Assembly: GCF_900155585.1 (NCBI RefSeq) | Contig: NZ_LT707417.1 | Coordinates: forward strand, 496,001 to 560,000 | Length of the DNA: 64,000 bases | Direction: 5' to 3' | Source: Aedoeadaptatus urinae | Lineage (GTDB): Bacteria > Bacillota > Clostridia > Tissierellales > Peptoniphilaceae | Part shown: positions 27,873-37,175 of the stretch, in pieces | Layout of the letters: the number at the start of each line of letters is the position of its first letter | Numbering within the stretch: position 1 is the stretch's first letter | Program-made: the position numbers and the translations under genes | Notes under the pieces: model-generated | The model's database searches: none | The model's input: only the letters and a program-made list of their open reading frames with translations | What the model was told of the DNA's origin: nothing

Positions 27873-28114
27873 TTAAAAGAACAATTCCATATAGAGCCCC
27901 TTATCCCCATCGACATATTTCCCCATAGGTTGGCGGTGGAGACGGTAGCGCTTTTGTCCAAACTCGATGTCGATAAGCATATAAATATTGAAATTGAGCT
28001 GGATGAGCTTGATTTGACAAGTGCTGAAAGTGAGGCAACATATGCTCAAATCAAAGAATATGTTTGGAATAAATTTAAATTAAAAGTTCCGACATTATAT
28101 ATTGCACTTGACTT
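27873..28114 (+). pseudogene. Foreign rlmD 3'-end fragment with trailing domain
   Basis: In frame from 27873 the translation LKEQFHIEPLIPIDIFPHR then AVETVALLSKLDVDK parallels the C-terminus of the resident RlmD (LKEQFHIQSLTPIDMFPH, AVECVAVL). It continues into a segment (DELDLTSAESEATYAQIKEY) that I recall as commonly following RlmD-type ends in clostridia. It has no start or catalytic part and decays after TLYIA. It looks like a 3' end brought from a previous host by an element that integrates at this gene, and it marks a second historical junction inside the island. Confidence 0.7.
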
Positions 28115-28134
28115 GACAATTCAAGATAAAAAAA

Positions 28135-28159
28135 GAAGCAGATCCCCAAGGGCTGCTTC
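28135..28159 (+). terminator. Hairpin after the rlmD fragment
   Basis: Perfect 7-bp stem GAAGCAG/CTGCTTC with an 11-nt loop; the tail is only weakly T-rich. A possible terminator isolating the signal peptidase region from the XRE gene. 28160-28326 holds no recognisable gene. Confidence 0.4.
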
Positions 28160-28326
28160 GTCAATTTTCCGTAAGTGTCCGTACACTTACTGTGCTTGCT
28201 ATAAAAGAATAATTAGAGTAACAAGCGTTAAGCTTATATTTGATTGATTGAGAATATTATATCATAAATACATAAATAGTAAAAAAATCATATTTTGATT
28301 AAGTAGTCAGGCATTTACTTTTTTCT

Positions 28327-28368
28327 AAAAGTGAAGTATACTTCGCACATGAAGCGTACTTCACTTTT
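28327..28368 (+). promoter_or_regulatory. Large inverted repeat upstream of the XRE gene (operator and/or terminator)
   Basis: Two 18-nt arms (16/18 matched) flank a 6-nt spacer, followed by T6. Each arm contains a dyad: GAAGTATACTTC is a perfect 12-bp palindrome, and GAAGCGTACTTC differs from one at two positions. Paired palindromes directly before a small HTH gene are typical of an autoregulatory operator. The T-run also permits termination. Confidence 0.5.
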
Positions 28369-28385
28369 TTATGATGAGGGAGTTC

Positions 28386-28613
28386 ATGAAAAATATACTT
28401 AAACAATTAAGAGAAAATAAGCAGTGGACCCAAAAGGAATTGTCAACTAAATTAGGAGTTTCTACGAGAACAATAATTTCTTTAGAAAATGGGCATTTTA
28501 ATCCATCAATAAAAGTTGCATATAAGTGCAGTTTAATATTTGGGTGTCCAATAGAAAAAATATTTTGTCTTGAAGAGAATTACGATGATGATAGGAAAGA
28601 GATTTTAAGGTAA
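28386..28613 (+). CDS. XRE-family HTH transcriptional regulator
   Basis: A 75-residue DNA-binding protein with a Cro/C1-type helix-turn-helix: LKQLRENKQWTQKELSTKLGV, then STRTIISLENGHFNPSI (residues about 4-42), similar to the YgzD/small clostridial regulators. The C-terminus (FGCPIEKIFCLEEN) is typical of these short members. The frame extends to ATG 28371, but ATG 28386 is better placed after GAGGGAG. Upstream lies a pair of palindromes likely to be its operator. It is followed 5 nt later by the AraC gene, so both probably control the transporter cargo. Confidence 0.82.
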   Translation: MKNILKQLRENKQWTQKELSTKLGVSTRTIISLENGHFNPSIKVAYKCSLIFGCPIEKIFCLEENYDDDRKEILR

Positions 28614-28618
28614 ATAAT

Positions 28619-29596
28619 ATGGATTATATGAACCATCTTTATGGAAGAAATAAGAAAAAAATAATAGAAAATTCAAGGAGCAGGATTTACGAGTGTTGTG
28701 ATTTGGAAAATGGTAAATATGTGATTACAGAATATGAGATTTATAAGGGAGTGAAAGTATTTTATAACGATATACACACATCAAAAATTACAAGTAGTAT
28801 TCCTAAGAATTCTCTTAATGAGAGACGATATGAAATCAATCATTGCAGAGAAGGAAGATTTGAATGCGTATTAAGAGATGGAACTGTAACATACATGGAA
28901 GCTGGAGATTTTGCGATTAACTTAATAAGCAACAGCTCTAAAGAATCATTTTTCCCCATTAGTCATTATCACGGCGTTACTTTTTGTATAACGCCATCTG
29001 AATTTGATGAAGAATTACATCTTTTGGAAAAAATGTTTGAAATTGATTATGAGGTTGTTTTAAATGAACTCTGCTATGAAAATAAACTTTTTATACAGAG
29101 AGCAACATCAGAGATTGAGCATATTTTTTTTGAAATGTATAAAGTCCCTGATGATATTGTAATCGGATATTTAAAGGTAAAATTCCAAGAATTATTCTTA
29201 TATCTCACAGCAGTTAAAAATAATATGTCTTATAGCGATAGACAATATTTTGCCAAAAATAATATTGAAATTGCGAAAAAGATAAATGAATATGTATTGC
29301 AGAATTTCACTGAAACAATAACATATGAAAAACTGTCTGAAACATTCAATATAAAAATTACTACAATGAAAAACTGTTATAAGAGTATATATGGTGAAAC
29401 GATCAATGACACGATAATAAAAAAGAGATTAGAAGAGGCAGCACTTTTGTTGAAAAACTCGGCGTTGTCTATAACAGGGATTGCAATTCAAGTTGGATAT
29501 ACGGATCATTCTAAATTTTCCAATGCGTTCAAAAAAAGGTATAATCTGACTCCTTCGGAATATAAAAAAATATCTAAAACAGCACATCTGGTCTGA
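28619..29596 (+). CDS. AraC-family transcriptional regulator
   Basis: A 325-residue regulator. The C-terminal about 95 residues carry the double helix-turn-helix of the AraC family (KLSETFNIKITTMKNCYKS near 240 and ITGIAIQVGYTDHSKFSNAFK near 285, ending LTPSEYKK). The N-terminal two-thirds is a ligand-sensing region without recognisable catalytic residues. AraC regulators of this layout commonly activate siderophore or metal-uptake transporters, such as YbtA. Its position immediately upstream of an ECF and ABC gene block supports it as their activator, but the ligand is unknown. Confidence 0.85.
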   Translation: MDYMNHLYGRNKKKIIENSRSRIYECCDLENGKYVITEYEIYKGVKVFYNDIHTSKITSSIPKNSLNERRYEINHCREGRFECVLRDGTVTYMEAGDFAINLISNSSKESFFPISHYHGVTFCITPSEFDEELHLLEKMFEIDYEVVLNELCYENKLFIQRATSEIEHIFFEMYKVPDDIVIGYLKVKFQELFLYLTAVKNNMSYSDRQYFAKNNIEIAKKINEYVLQNFTETITYEKLSETFNIKITTMKNCYKSIYGETINDTIIKKRLEEAALLLKNSALSITGIAIQVGYTDHSKFSNAFKKRYNLTPSEYKKISKTAHLV

Positions 29597-29662
29597 TTCA
29601 GCAAGCGATTTGAGTTAGATAGTGCTAACATAAATATTGCTTATAGAAAAGGAGGAATGTTT

Positions 29663-30256
29663 ATGGAAAGCACAAAAAAATTATCCATAAAAGATTTAGC
29701 AACTATAGGAATCTTTTCTGCAATTATGATTGTGGTCTTTATAGCTTTTTCGATGATCACAGGAGCATCTCTATTTTTTAACATGATTTTCAATGCGGTG
29801 TTTACAGCGTTAATTTTGGGACCTTTTTTCGTTTATATGGCGATGAAAGTTGGAAAGCCCGGAGTTGCTCTAATTTATAATATCTTACAAGCAGTTTTGG
29901 CAACTGTGTTTATGGGACCGTTTATGATTCCTTGGTTTGTAGGTGGTGGTATCATCGCAGAATTATCCATGATAGGCACTGATAGTTATAGGAATATAAA
30001 AAGAATTACGATTGCTTGGATTATTACATCTCTTACAAGAGCTGCGCATGGAATGAGTGAAATATGGTTTTTCAAAGATGCGTTTATTAAAACAGGGGTG
30101 TCTCCGGAACAGGTTCAGATTCAAACACAATATTATACAGATGCGAAGTGGGTTATTATTTCTTTAGCATTAACTGTGGTGGCGGCTGCAATTGGATGCT
30201 ATTTAGGAAATAAGATGACAGAAAAACACTTTAAAAAGACAGGTATAATAAAGTAA
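29663..30256 (+). CDS. ECF transporter S component, Trep_Strep/MptD-like
   Basis: Substrate-binding membrane subunit of an energy-coupling factor importer. The 197-residue hydrophobic protein has about five to six membrane helices and the family look of Trep_Strep proteins (KLSIKDLATIGIFSAIMIVV at the start; GPFMIPWFVGGGIIAEL in the middle). ATG 29663 is chosen because AAAGGAGG sits 7 nt upstream; ATG 29657 is only 1 nt from it. The stop overlaps ecfT as TAATG. The ligand of this S-component family is not established, and the adjacent genes hint at a metallophore or porphyrin-like compound. Confidence 0.78.
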   Translation: MESTKKLSIKDLATIGIFSAIMIVVFIAFSMITGASLFFNMIFNAVFTALILGPFFVYMAMKVGKPGVALIYNILQAVLATVFMGPFMIPWFVGGGIIAELSMIGTDSYRNIKRITIAWIITSLTRAAHGMSEIWFFKDAFIKTGVSPEQVQIQTQYYTDAKWVIISLALTVVAAAIGCYLGNKMTEKHFKKTGIIK

Positions 30257-30930
30257 TGCATTTGGACTTACGCTCCAAAGTTGCGGTATTTTTTAGTACA
30301 GTATTTTTGGCTTCGGTATTGTCCAAAGATACTGTATTTTTTTTGCTGACCGTCATCCTATTACTATATGTTGCCGTATTAGGATATAGCAAATCTACCG
30401 TAAAAATTGTGTTTGCGATAGCAATCATTAGCATTATGAGATTGGTTTCAAAAGGAAACGGATTTGGAATTATGCTTCCTGAAATGTTTCTTTTTATAAT
30501 TATCAGGACATTAGTTATTATTTTGTCTGTCATACCGATTATAAAAACACCTCCGGGAGAATTGATGGCTGTGATGAAGAAAATGAAAGTCCATAGGAAT
30601 ATAGCATTGCCACTTATTTTTATGATGAGGTTTTTTCCGGTAGTAAGAAGTCAATTTTCGGAGATTATTGATTCATTAAAATTAAGAGGCTTAATTTCTT
30701 TTAGAAAGCCGTTTGTTACAATGGAATATTTGTTTGTACCTATGATGTTCTCTTCTTCTAAAATTGCCGAGGAATTGGCTGCGGCATCTGAAGTAAGAGG
30801 GATCTCTGCCAATGGAAAACATACATCAAGAAGAGAAATAAAATTTAGAAAAATTGATTCTATTGTAGTTATATTGACTGTTCTGCTTACGGTAGGTTTG
30901 TACTTTATGGAAGGAGTGATGATGAGATGA
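30256..30930 (+). CDS. ECF transporter transmembrane component EcfT (CbiQ-like)
   Basis: Coupling membrane subunit of the ECF importer. The 224-residue protein has about five membrane helices and the CbiQ/EcfT coupling region: MRFFPVVRSQFSEIIDSLKLRG (residues about 125-146), then AAASEVRGISANGK (about 173-186), whose Ala-Arg-Gly-type motifs contact the ATPases. It is coupled to the S component by TAATG and to the ATPase gene by an ATGA overlap, so all are made together. Confidence 0.85.
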   Translation: MHLDLRSKVAVFFSTVFLASVLSKDTVFFLLTVILLLYVAVLGYSKSTVKIVFAIAIISIMRLVSKGNGFGIMLPEMFLFIIIRTLVIILSVIPIIKTPPGELMAVMKKMKVHRNIALPLIFMMRFFPVVRSQFSEIIDSLKLRGLISFRKPFVTMEYLFVPMMFSSSKIAEELAAASEVRGISANGKHTSRREIKFRKIDSIVVILTVLLTVGLYFMEGVMMR

Positions 30931-32381
30931 TCAAACTTAAAAATGTAAGTTTTTCATATAATCAGGACTCCCGAAATATTATTGAAAATATCAACATAGA
31001 AATTAAAAAGGGAGAAGTTGTAGCCTTCATTGGAGCCAGTGGATGTGGAAAGACAACGCTGACCAGGATTATCAATGGGCTTGCGTATAAGTTTTATGGC
31101 GGGAAGCTAAAAGGAAACATTACAATAGATGGCATGAATCCATGTGAAAAAGAATTGTACGAAATAGGAAGAAGAGTGGGTTCAATTTTTCAAAATCCTA
31201 AAAGTCAATTTTTTGCAGAAAATGTAGAAGATGAAATTGTATTTGGATTGGAAAATTATGGCGTAGACCGAGAAAAAATTTCGAGAAGAATTAGAGAAGC
31301 ACTTTCCTCAATCAATGGAGAAAATTTAATTGATAAGAGCTTATTTCATCTTTCAAGTGGAGAAAGGCAAAAAATCGCAATTGCTTCTATAAATGCTCTT
31401 GATCCACCGATTTATGTTTTTGATGAGCCGTCAGCCAATCTTGATATGAAAAGTGTCGAGGCTTTAAGAAAATTGATGCTTTCATTGAAAACACAAGGGA
31501 AAACGATGGTGATTTCCGAACATAGAATTTACTATCTGAAGGATCTTGTTGATAAATATTACTACCTTGAAGATGGTGAGATTAGATATTCTTTTTCGGA
31601 AAATGAACTTCTGTCAAGCAGTAATGACTTTTTTAGAACAGCAGGGCTAAGGGCATATTCTTTAGAATGTGTTGTCCCAAAGACAAAGAAAATAAAAGAA
31701 GTAAATTCGATGGAGTTAGATAAAATAAGCTTTTCATACAAGAATGAGAAGATCATAAGTGAGCTAAGTTATTCTTTTAAGAGTGGAAATGTTTATGGAA
31801 TTATAGGAGATAACGGCGTTGGTAAAAGCACTTTATTTAAAATTATGAGTGGATTGCTTAAAGAACAGAAAGGCAATTTGTCTATAAATGGTGAAAAAAT
31901 TAAGAAAGCAAAAAGAAAGAGAAGAGTATATTATCTGTCAAACAATCCTGACAGTAATTTATTTGAGGCTTCTCTTGAAGATGAGTTGAGACTAAATGAT
32001 TCAAAGGCAGATATAGATTTAATCTTGCATCAATTTCATTTGGAAGAGGCTAAAGATTTGCATCCTCAAATTTTATCAGGAGGTCAGAAACAGAGATTGA
32101 CTATTGCAGCAGCAGAACTTTTAAAAAGGGATGTATATTTGTTTGATGAGCCAACAAGTGGATTAGATGGAAATAATATGAGGATTATTTCCGAAAGAAT
32201 GACAGAACTTCAAGAAAAACAGAAAATCATACTTATCATTTCACATGATTATGAGTTTCTAATGAGTTCTTGCAACAAAGTATTATATTTAGACGGACAA
32301 TCTTTTAAAGAGTTTTCTGCGGAGAATGATAAAGAAAAAATAATGGAAATATTAAAAGGTGAGGTGAAGAACTATGTTTAA
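30927..32381 (+). CDS. ECF ATPase with two fused ABC domains
   Basis: A 484-residue energising subunit with two nucleotide-binding domains in one chain, equivalent to EcfA plus EcfA'. Domain 1: Walker A GASGCGKTT (near residue 36), signature LSSGERQKIA, Walker B YVFDEPSANLD. Domain 2: Walker A GDNGVGKST (near 295), signature LSGGQKQRLT, Walker B YLFDEPTSGLDG. Both sites look intact. The 5' end overlaps ecfT by 4 nt and the 3' end overlaps the next permease gene by 8 nt. Confidence 0.88.
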   Translation: MIKLKNVSFSYNQDSRNIIENINIEIKKGEVVAFIGASGCGKTTLTRIINGLAYKFYGGKLKGNITIDGMNPCEKELYEIGRRVGSIFQNPKSQFFAENVEDEIVFGLENYGVDREKISRRIREALSSINGENLIDKSLFHLSSGERQKIAIASINALDPPIYVFDEPSANLDMKSVEALRKLMLSLKTQGKTMVISEHRIYYLKDLVDKYYYLEDGEIRYSFSENELLSSSNDFFRTAGLRAYSLECVVPKTKKIKEVNSMELDKISFSYKNEKIISELSYSFKSGNVYGIIGDNGVGKSTLFKIMSGLLKEQKGNLSINGEKIKKAKRKRRVYYLSNNPDSNLFEASLEDELRLNDSKADIDLILHQFHLEEAKDLHPQILSGGQKQRLTIAAAELLKRDVYLFDEPTSGLDGNNMRIISERMTELQEKQKIILIISHDYEFLMSSCNKVLYLDGQSFKEFSAENDKEKIMEILKGEVKNYV

Positions 32382-34113
32382 TAGCGGATTATTAAAGTAT
32401 TCCGGCAAGTACAAATATCTAACTGTTTTGTCGTGTGTACTATCCATTTTGAGCGCTGCAATATCAATCATTCCGTTAGTTTGTATCTATCAAATTATAA
32501 GATTATATGTCGAAAACTTAAGTACGAAAAGTATTATGCATTATGGAGAAATCGCTGTGATTTCATCCGTTTTAAGCATTGCTTTGTATTTTGTGGCATT
32601 ATCTTTAGCCCATATATCTGCTTTTAGAGTTGCTAAAAATTTAAAATCACAAGCAATCAATAAAGTGATAGATATGCCATTAGGCTTTTTTGAAATGAAG
32701 TCTACAGGCGAGATTAGAAAAATTATTGATGAAAACACCATTTTAACAGAAGATTTTTTAGCACATAAATTACCGGATTTTGCGGCGACTGCAATTATGC
32801 CACTTATCATTGTAATTAGTTTTTTCTTTTTTGATTGGAGATTAGGTGCTGCTTGCTTTATCCCGTTAATCATTTCTGCGATATGTATAAAGATGATGAT
32901 GGGCGGAGAAAATAAATTTATGATGGGTAAAATCATGACATTGCAAGAGCAGATGAACAAAGAAGCTGTTGAGTATGTTCGCGGTATACCGATTATCAAA
33001 GTATTTCAGCAAACTGTATTTAGTTTCAAAAAATTTCATAATACGATTATGAGTTATAGAGATTTGGTGGCAGGCTACGCAAAAGCTTGTCGTATGCCTA
33101 AAACTATTTTCGGGGTTATGTTAAACAGTTTTTTTGTGTTTTTGATAGCTGTAGCTGTAGCTTTATTTAATTCAGCAAGCGATCCAATCGCAGTATTTTT
33201 GGATTTGATTTTTTTCATATTACTTAGCCCTTTAATTTCCACAACAATGATGAGGCTAATGATGACTGGAGAGAACTTAATTCAAGCAAAGGAAGCTTTA
33301 AATAGAATTGAAACAATTATCTGTGATGATTCATATATAGAAAATGGTAGTGATGAATTCCCTGAAAATACAGAAATTGTTTTTTCGGATGTTTGTTTTT
33401 CATATCCTGAGCAAGAAAAAAATGTTATAGAGCATGTATCATTTGAAATTTCAAAAAATCAAAAGGTTGCTTTTGTTGGTTTATCAGGGTCCGGAAAAAG
33501 TACCATTCTTTCTTTGATAGGGAAATTTTTTAAGGTTAACTCAGGAACGATAACGATTGATAGCAAGAATATAAATGAAATAAGAAATAGTGAACTTATG
33601 AAAAATATTTCCTTTGTTTTCCAAGACAGCAAACTATTTAACGGAACCTTACTTGAAAATATAAGAGTAGGAAATCCTAATGCATCTTTAGAAGAAGTAG
33701 ATAAAGCTATTACAGTTGCGCAGTGTCAAAGTATTATTGATAAACTTCCGGATGGTATAAATAGTGTTTATGGTAGTAAAGGGATTTTCCTTTCTGGTGG
33801 AGAAAGACAGAGAATTGCATTGGCAAGAGCTTTTGTCAAAGACTCTCCAATCATTGTTTTCGATGAAGCAACATCAGGTTGTGATGCTGAAAATGAGTTT
33901 TATATCAATAAAGCAATTACAGAAATTTCAAAGAATAAAACTGTAATTTTGGTGGCTCATAGATTAAATACTGTAATTGATGCAGACAAAATAATTGTCA
34001 TGGATAAAGGAAAAATCGTTGAGCAAGGTACTCATAATGATTTAGTTGAAAGTAATGGAGCATACGCAAATATGTGGAAACAATATCAAGGTGCTTCAGA
34101 TTGGAGGCTATAA
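32374..34113 (+). CDS. ABC transporter permease-ATPase, half 1
   Basis: A 579-residue exporter-type half transporter: six membrane helices over residues about 15-300, then an ATPase with Walker A GLSGSGKST (near 370), signature LSGGERQRIALARA and Walker B IIVFDEATSGCD. The last motif has Cys where the partner has TSALD. It pairs with the next gene, suggesting a heterodimer like YbtPQ or IrtAB, which import siderophores despite an exporter fold. That parallel is inference from fold and AraC context. The 3' end is followed by the partner's ATG after one base. Confidence 0.85.
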   Translation: MFNSGLLKYSGKYKYLTVLSCVLSILSAAISIIPLVCIYQIIRLYVENLSTKSIMHYGEIAVISSVLSIALYFVALSLAHISAFRVAKNLKSQAINKVIDMPLGFFEMKSTGEIRKIIDENTILTEDFLAHKLPDFAATAIMPLIIVISFFFFDWRLGAACFIPLIISAICIKMMMGGENKFMMGKIMTLQEQMNKEAVEYVRGIPIIKVFQQTVFSFKKFHNTIMSYRDLVAGYAKACRMPKTIFGVMLNSFFVFLIAVAVALFNSASDPIAVFLDLIFFILLSPLISTTMMRLMMTGENLIQAKEALNRIETIICDDSYIENGSDEFPENTEIVFSDVCFSYPEQEKNVIEHVSFEISKNQKVAFVGLSGSGKSTILSLIGKFFKVNSGTITIDSKNINEIRNSELMKNISFVFQDSKLFNGTLLENIRVGNPNASLEEVDKAITVAQCQSIIDKLPDGINSVYGSKGIFLSGGERQRIALARAFVKDSPIIVFDEATSGCDAENEFYINKAITEISKNKTVILVAHRLNTVIDADKIIVMDKGKIVEQGTHNDLVESNGAYANMWKQYQGASDWRL

Positions 34114-34114
34114 G

Positions 34115-35836
34115 ATGTTTAATAAAATAAAAGAAAAATATCATTTGTCGGATGCTGAAGCAATACTGATTAAAAAAGGAATATTATTTAACACATTATC
34201 CAATATTTCTAAAATGTTACCTGTTGGAATATGTGCTTATGTATTATCGCAGATGTATTCAATCATCACAAATAAAAATTATAGTGTAGAATTGCCTATT
34301 TTAATGTATTTAGGTGTATCTGCGACAGCTATTTTACTTATGATTTTGTTATCGTACATAGAATACACAAAAACATTCATTGATATTTACCAAGAGAGTG
34401 CAAATAGAAGAATTAGTATTTCGGAATTTTTAAGAAAACTTCCGTTGTCGTTTTTTGCGAAAAGAGATATTTCGGATCTTACTACCGTAGTAATGACAGA
34501 TACATCAGGAATTGAACATGCGTTAGCTCATGTTATTCCTCAGTGTTATGGGACGGTTTTGTCCACTGTAGTAATCTTTTTGTATATGTTAATATTTAAC
34601 TTTAAAATGGCAATGTCATTATTTTGGGTGATACCGATTGCTTTTGCGGTAGTTTTATTATCCAGAAAACTTCAAAAGAGTTACAGTGAAAAATTTAAAA
34701 GTGAGAAGTTGGCATCATCTGATCAAATACAAACAACACTGGAAATGATTAAAGAGATAAAGTCGTTTTCTTTGGAGGAAAAACAAAAAAAGTCTATAAA
34801 AGTTCAGTTGGATGCTTTTGAAAAGAAACAAAGAGAATCTGAATTGTTTTCTGCAACTATTTTAGCGTCAGCACAGATGGTTCTCAAATTAGGTATAGCA
34901 ACCGTAATTTTGGTAGGAGCTTATTTACTGTTGCATGGAGAAATTGATTTATTCACATATATTATTTTCTTGTTTTCTGCTGGTTTAATATATGATCCTA
35001 TTCATGCGTTGATGAATTCTTTGACAGAGATTTTCTCCACAGATGTATTGGTTAAAAGAATGGATGATATAAAAAAAGAACATATCAATGTTGAGCCATT
35101 TTCTGCGAAAACTGATGATATGAGTATTAAGTTTGATAATGTAACATTCGGATATGATGATGAAGATGTTCTCAAAAATGTTACATTTACAGTAAAATCT
35201 GGATCTAAAACGGCATTAGTAGGTTCTTCTGGTTCGGGTAAATCGACTGTATTGAAGTTAGCTGCCGGATTTTATAAAGCAAGTTCAGGCAATATATTTT
35301 TAGGTGGAACCGATATTTCAAATGTGGATGATGAATCCTTGCTAAAATATTATTCTGTAGTTTTTCAGGATGTATTGCTTTTTGATGGAACAATTATGGA
35401 TAACATTCGACTGGGAAATAAAAATGCAACGGATGATGAAGTAATAAAAGCGGCAAAATTAGCAAATTGCGATAGCTTTGTGTCAAATTTACCTAATGGA
35501 TATATGACTACAATAGGTGAAAACGGCAAGCTGTTATCAGGAGGCGAAAAACAGAGAATATCAATAGCGAGAGCAATCATTAAAGATGCACCAATTGTTT
35601 TGCTTGATGAAGTTACCTCGGCGTTAGACATTCAAAATGAAAATCTAATACAGAAAGCGGTTAGCCATATAACAAAAAACAAAACTGTCATTGTGATTGC
35701 TCATAAGTTAAATACAATCAAAGATTGTGATAATATTTTAGTTTTTGACAAGGGGAAAATTGTTGAGCAAGGAACACATGAAGAATTATTAAAGCAAAAT
35801 GGATATTACAAAAAATTATATGATATGAGTGCATGA
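34115..35836 (+). CDS. ABC transporter permease-ATPase, half 2
   Basis: A 573-residue half transporter with six membrane helices (residues about 20-300) and an ATPase domain: Walker A GSSGSGKST (near 371), signature LSGGEKQRISIARA, Walker B IVLLDEVTSALD. ATG 34115 is chosen since GGAGG lies just upstream and it begins one base after the previous stop; the frame extends further back into the partner gene. It is the last intact cargo gene, and the recombinase remnant begins 50 nt later. The abrupt join hints that the recombinase 5' end was lost in this gap. Confidence 0.85.
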   Translation: MFNKIKEKYHLSDAEAILIKKGILFNTLSNISKMLPVGICAYVLSQMYSIITNKNYSVELPILMYLGVSATAILLMILLSYIEYTKTFIDIYQESANRRISISEFLRKLPLSFFAKRDISDLTTVVMTDTSGIEHALAHVIPQCYGTVLSTVVIFLYMLIFNFKMAMSLFWVIPIAFAVVLLSRKLQKSYSEKFKSEKLASSDQIQTTLEMIKEIKSFSLEEKQKKSIKVQLDAFEKKQRESELFSATILASAQMVLKLGIATVILVGAYLLLHGEIDLFTYIIFLFSAGLIYDPIHALMNSLTEIFSTDVLVKRMDDIKKEHINVEPFSAKTDDMSIKFDNVTFGYDDEDVLKNVTFTVKSGSKTALVGSSGSGKSTVLKLAAGFYKASSGNIFLGGTDISNVDDESLLKYYSVVFQDVLLFDGTIMDNIRLGNKNATDDEVIKAAKLANCDSFVSNLPNGYMTTIGENGKLLSGGEKQRISIARAIIKDAPIVLLDEVTSALDIQNENLIQKAVSHITKNKTVIVIAHKLNTIKDCDNILVFDKGKIVEQGTHEELLKQNGYYKKLYDMSA

Positions 35837-35885
35837 ATATTTTGAACTGGAAAAGAGAGGAAAATTTATGTAATTGTAAGCATAG

Positions 35886-37175
35886 ATGGAGGAAGAACAT
35901 GGAAAAGTTTATGTATCTATCCGTATTCAAACAATGGAAGGTCGCATTCAAAAAGCAAGGGAAGGAAAATGGAATGGTGGCTTTGCTCCGTATGGATATA
36001 AACTTGAAGATGGCAAGCTGTTTATAAATGAGGAAGAGGCAATTGCCATAAGAACGATTTTCAACCAGTAAGTAAATACTACGATAGGAGCCAACGGGCT
36101 ATCTAGATACTTAGAGAATCATGGAATTAGAAAAATCCCAAGACAGAATGGTAAGAATCCTTTGTTTGATGCAGGTCTTATAAGAAAGATATTAAAGAAT
36201 CCTGTATATAATGGGAAAATAGCATTTGGAAGAAGAACTTTAGAAAAAATTCATGGTACAAGAAATGAATATAAGCAGGTTGAACAAGATGAATATCTAA
36301 TATCTGAAGGGATACATGAAGCTATAGTTTCCGATGAAGTTTGGCAAGCTGCTCAGGTTAAGCTAAAATCTCAAGCAAAGAAATATGAGCATGTGAATAA
36401 AGGAAAAGATTCACGCACGCACTTGCTTTCTGGAATTGTAAAATGCCCGATATGTGGAGTGGGAATGTTTGGAAACAAGTGTATCAAGAAAAAGAAAGAT
36501 GGCACAAAATATAAAGATTTTTATTACTATGGTTGTAAACATAGGCAGATGATAAGAGGTCATAAGTGTACATTCAGTAAGCAAATTAGAGAAAAATTGT
36601 TAGATGATGCTGTTGCAGAGGTGATTGTCAAGATTGTAAGTAATCCGAAATTTGCTTCTATGATGCAAGAAAAAATCAACATGAAGGTGGATACCTCTGA
36701 AATAGAAAAAGAAATAGATAATTACCAAAAGGAATTGAGGAAGAGTCATTCTACAAAGTTTAAGCTAATTGAGGAAATAGATAATTTAGATATTGAAGAT
36801 AAGCACTATAAGAGAAGGAAACAGGATTTAGACGACAGACTTTATCGCATGTATGACAAAATAGATGAATTAGAATCATCATTAATTGATGCGAAAGCAA
36901 AGAAACAGACTATTGAAGCTGAAAAACTTACAGGAGATAACATATTTAAGGTACTGATCTATTTTGATAAACTCTATAAAGTCATGAATGATGTAGAGCG
37001 TAGGCAGTTAATTACAGCTTTAATTTCTGAAATTCAAGTTTATGAAGCTAAACAACCTAACGGACAATGGCTAAAATCAATTACTTTCAAGCTCCCAATT
37101 ATAGACGATGACTTGAATATAAGTTTGGACAATGATGAACAAGTTGAGTGTGAGGCGGTGTTAAGGAGAAAATAA
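35886..37175 (+). pseudogene. Large serine recombinase remnant, lacking catalytic domain
   Basis: In-frame reading gives EGKWNGGFAPYGYKLEDG near the start, the linker and recombinase domain of large serine integrases, then a TAA (36069-36071) directly before VNTTIGANGLSRYLENHGI, and then an open frame to 37175. That later part has a zinc ribbon (CPICGVGMFGNKC... YGCKHR... KC) and a long coiled-coil region. The N-terminal resolvase domain with its catalytic serine is absent, since three stops precede 35886 in this frame. Truncation plus an internal stop makes it inactive. Its last ten codons (VECEAVLRRK) mirror the end of RlmD. Confidence 0.88.

Noticed and set aside
35833-36027. A 64-codon frame at the recombinase start
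   Set aside because: Out of frame with the recombinase homology and without recognisable features; the real remnant is the other frame.
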